The notes below the pieces were generated by a model that did no database searches, had not been told where the DNA came from, and was given only the letters and a program-made list of their open reading frames with translations. A DNA stretch of 6,031 bases, from positions 1-6,031 of the forward strand of contig RPQK01000498.1 of the NCBI GenBank assembly GCA_003819755.1. Reading direction: 5' to 3'. Source of the DNA: Acidobacteriota bacterium. Its GTDB lineage: Bacteria > Acidobacteriota > UBA6911 > RPQK01. Positions 5,886-6,031 of this stretch are shown in pieces (positions within the stretch are counted from its first letter, which is position 1; every line of letters begins with the position of its first letter). Both the position numbers and the translations under genes were made by a program.

Positions 5886-6031
5886 CCTACCCTACCCTCC
5901 CATAAGCGCTAACTTAACTGTAGGAGGCACTCGGAGCAAGGGCACCGGACCATGTGGAGTGCGGCGGCAGAGGCTGGACTTTATACACATCTTGGAACCG
6001 ACCCACGCTGGAGGCGTCGCCCTGGGAGTGC
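5886..6031. other. Non-coding right end, probably intergenic repeat material
   Basis: I see no open reading frame with a ribosome site or recognisable protein motif here. The stretch begins with a short C-rich tandem (CCCTACCCTACCCTCCC, 5884-5900). It then has CATAAGCGCTAACTTAA (5901-5917), a 4-bp hairpin ACGC..GCGT (6005-6017), and two similar short strings, GGAGTGC at 5956-5962 and 6025-6031. From memory, strings like these recur between genes in several environmental phyla, but I cannot verify this. The region is cut by the window edge. Confidence 0.4.

Noticed and set aside
5974..5992. 15 of 19 bases match the Tn5 mosaic end (shared TTATACACATCT), hinting at a sequencing adapter or a transposon end
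   Set aside because: Four central bases differ and the flanking sequence continues like ordinary intergenic DNA. There is no transposon gene or second end, so chance or an unrelated repeat is more likely.

Overview
The window most likely comes from the chromosome of a diderm (Gram-negative type) bacterium with a fairly GC-rich genome. It encodes an outer-membrane TolC-type channel and a secreted M48 protease, both with Sec signal peptides. A fused NAD(P)HX repair enzyme directly followed by tsaE, and an M48 protease with a 'PTLK'-repeat tail, remind me of Acidobacteriota. Planctomycetota or related groups are not excluded, because no marker here is decisive.

Layout. Positions 1-603 hold no intact gene but are packed with palindromic repeats. 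These are a perfect 33-bp inverted repeat at the left edge with a further partial copy, a ~24-bp inverted repeat at 175-292, and two direct copies of a two-hairpin element (280-341 and 540-595). Those two copies bracket a decayed gene at about 352-531. Read across frame breaks, it is recognisably an IS200/IS605-like or REP-associated (RAYT) Y1 HUH transposase. Positions 604-2334 (minus) encode a TolC-family outer membrane protein. A strong intrinsic terminator (2451-2506, minus) separates it from the upstream M48 metalloprotease gene (2541-3611, minus). A divergent intergenic region (3612-3775) carries a good promoter for the protease. On the plus strand, 3776-5356 encodes the bifunctional NAD(P)H-hydrate epimerase/dehydratase and 5386-5826 encodes TsaE, probably as a two-gene operon. 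Positions 5827-6031 are non-coding and begin with decamer-like repeats that run into the end of tsaE.

How the genes work together. The two minus-strand genes are envelope functions: efflux/secretion channel and periplasmic proteolysis. The terminator suggests they are separate transcription units. The two plus-strand genes are cytosolic housekeeping functions: repair of damaged NAD(P)H, and the ATPase of tRNA t6A synthesis. The most notable material is the repeat-rich left end, which looks like the remains of a transposase unit with its structured flanking repeats still well preserved.
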